A stretch of 64,000 nucleotides of DNA, taken from assembly GCF_000003815.2 (NCBI RefSeq), contig NC_049993.1, positions 2,808,358 to 2,872,357 on the forward strand, given 5' to 3'. The translations under genes and the position numbers were made by a program. The stretch comes from Branchiostoma floridae (taxonomy: Eukaryota; Chordata; Leptocardii; Amphioxiformes; Branchiostomatidae). The stretch's first letter is position 1. Each line of letters begins with the position of its first letter. Below are positions 62,336-64,000 of the stretch, in pieces. The notes under the pieces were generated by a model that worked only from the letters and a program-made list of their open reading frames with translations, did not search any database and was not told where the DNA came from.

Positions 62336-64000
62336 AGACAGGTACACCCAAAACCCTGTCTGTCTTGTACCCTGTCTGTCTGACTCCCAGTCTGTCTGAC
62401 TCCCTGTCTGTCTAACTCCCTGAATCCCCGTCTGTCTGTCTGCCTGTCTGTATAAGTCTCCGTCTGTCTGGTACTCTGTCTGTCTGACTGCCTGTCTGTT
62501 TGAGTCCCTGTCTGTCTGATTCCCTGACCGTCTGACTCCCTATCTGTCTGAGTCCCCGTCTGTCTGGTACCCTGTCTGTGTGCGCCCCTGTCTGTCGTTA
62601 TCCCCGTCTGTCTGACTCCCTAAGTTGCCTGTCTGTGTGAGTCCCCGTCTATCTGACTCCTTGTCTGTCTAACACCCTGTCTGTCTGGTACCCTGTCTGT
62701 CTGACTCCCTGTCTGTCTGACTCACTGTCTATCTGACTCCCTGAGTCCCCGTCTATCTGTCTGCTTGTTTGTCTGAGTCCCCATCTGTCTGACTCCCTGT
62801 CCGTCTGAGTCCCTATCTGTCTGAGTCCCTGTCTGTCTGACTCCCTGTCTGTCTGACTCTCTGTCTGTCTGAGTCCCTGTCTGTCTGACTCTCTGTTTGT
62901 CTGGTACCCTGTCTGTCTGACTCCTGAGTCCCCGTCTGCCCGTCTGCCTGTCTACTGAGTCCCCGTCTGCCCGTCTGCCTGTCTATCTAAAACCCCGTTT
63001 GTCTGACTCCCTGCCTGTCTGATTCCCTGTCTGTCTGACTCCTTGTCTGTATAATTGCATGTCTGTCTGATCCCCGTCAGTCTGACTCCATGTCAGTTTG
63101 ACTGCCTGTCCTCTCAGAGTCCTCGTCTGTTTGACTCCCTGACTGTCTGACTCCCTGTCTGTCTGACTCCATTCTGTCTGATACCCTGTCTGTCTTAGTC
63201 CTTGTCTGTCGTTATCCCTGTCTGTCTGACTCCCTGAGTCCCCGTCTGTCTGCCTTCCTGTCTGTCTGTCTGAGTCCCCGTCTGTCTGACTTCCTGTCTG
63301 TCTGGTATCCTGTCTGTCTAAGTCACTGTCTGTCTGAGTCCCTGTCTGTCTGAGTTCCTATCTGTCTGACTCCCTGTCTGTCTCACACCCTGTCTGTCTA
63401 ACTCCCTGTCTGTATGAGTCCCTGTCTGTCTGAGTCCGTCTTCATGACTCTCTGTCTGTCTGACTCATGGTCTGTCTGAACCCTGTCCGTCTTTTACCCT
63501 GTCTGTCTGAGTCTCTGTCTGTCTGTCTGTCTGACTGCCTGTCTGACTGGTACCCAGTCTATCTGACTTCCTGACTGTCTGACACCCCGTCTGTCTGACT
63601 CCCTGTCTGTCTGACTCCCTGTCTGTCTGAGTCCCTGTCTGTCTGACTTTCTGTCTGTCTGACCCCCTGTCTGTCTGACTTCCTGTTTGTCTGACTCCCT
63701 GTCTGTCTGACTCCCTGGCTGTCTGAATGCCTGACTGTCTAGTTCCCTGTCTGTCCGACTCCCTGTCTGCCTGAGTCGCTGTCTGTATGAGTCCCTGTCA
63801 GTCTGAATTCCTGTTTGTCTGACTCCCTTACTGTCTGACACCGTGTCTATCTGACTCCCTGACTGTCTAGTTCCATGTCTGTCCGACTCCCTGTCTGTCT
63901 GATACCCTGTCTGTCGGATTCCCTGTCCGTCTGATACCCTGTCTGTCTGATTCCCTGTGTGTCTGATACCCTGTCTGTCTGATTCCATGTTTGTCTGAGT
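62336..64000. repeat. 16-bp minisatellite, GACTCCCTGTCTGTCT
   Basis: About 1.66 kb of imperfect 16-mers with CTGT expansions and variants (GAGTCCC, GGTACCC, GATTCCC), continuing beyond the window. The 164-codon minus-strand ORF (63494-63988) is repeat read-through, because the complement AGACAGACAGGGAGTC has no stop in any frame. Confidence 0.96.

Noticed and set aside
63494..63988. 164-codon minus-strand ORF rich in TDR and SDRQ repeats
   Set aside because: It is the translation of the 16-bp minisatellite, which lacks stops in all frames of that strand.

Overview
The window looks like nuclear DNA of an invertebrate deuterostome, most likely a cephalochordate (amphioxus, Branchiostoma). This is inference: AT-rich DNA, many-exon genes with GT-AG introns, very dense short inverted-repeat elements, a fibrinogen-domain remnant, CYP4-type P450 exons, a cytosolic sulfotransferase, and a tandem pair of nucleotidyltransferase-TPR genes. 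No species-specific marker was found. Two 100-N placeholders (36960-37059 and 42026-42125) show it is a draft assembly.

Layout. 1-12182: repeats and MITE-like elements, remnants of a fibrinogen-related-domain gene (minus, 4772-6279), a CCAAT-rich tandem array (8.5-8.9 kb) and a 115-bp satellite (9.55-11.3 kb). 12183-12257: a tRNA-Gly-like sequence (minus). 12461-19001 and 25149-34555: two paralogous five-exon genes in tandem on the minus strand. Each joins N-terminal TPR-like helices, a GlnD/DUF294-type nucleotidyltransferase module and a long array of 42-residue TPRs (12 and 14 repeats). Splice phases reconstructed by hand agree at every junction. The upstream paralogue carries a 1-nt insertion and a 7-nt deletion, and its fourth intron holds a 2.27-kb EnSpm/CACTA-like element whose empty site can be read from neighbouring repeats. 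34749-37381: three MITE-like elements. 37564-45604: a CYP4-family P450 locus (minus, 11 exons found) with an in-frame stop, no K-helix exon, a partial I-helix exon duplication and a tandemly repeated 3' end. 45904-47697: a dispersed repeat with a piggyBac-like MITE nested in it. 49715-53107: a six-exon cytosolic sulfotransferase (minus) whose last exon is out of frame at the RKGxxGDWK motif. 53275-62335: more dispersed repeats and a tandem duplication. 62336-64000: a 16-bp minisatellite running off the end.

Function. The P450 and the sulfotransferase lie about 4 kb apart in the same orientation and belong to phase I and phase II metabolism, but both carry disabling changes as read here. The best-preserved and most unusual gene is the nucleotidyltransferase-TPR gene at 12461-19001. 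Its role is unknown. The module looks like a bacterial-type signal-nucleotide or protein-modifying nucleotidyltransferase coupled to a ligand- or protein-binding TPR solenoid. Four of the five gene loci carry frame-breaking changes, so allelic, assembly and true-pseudogene explanations must be kept apart.
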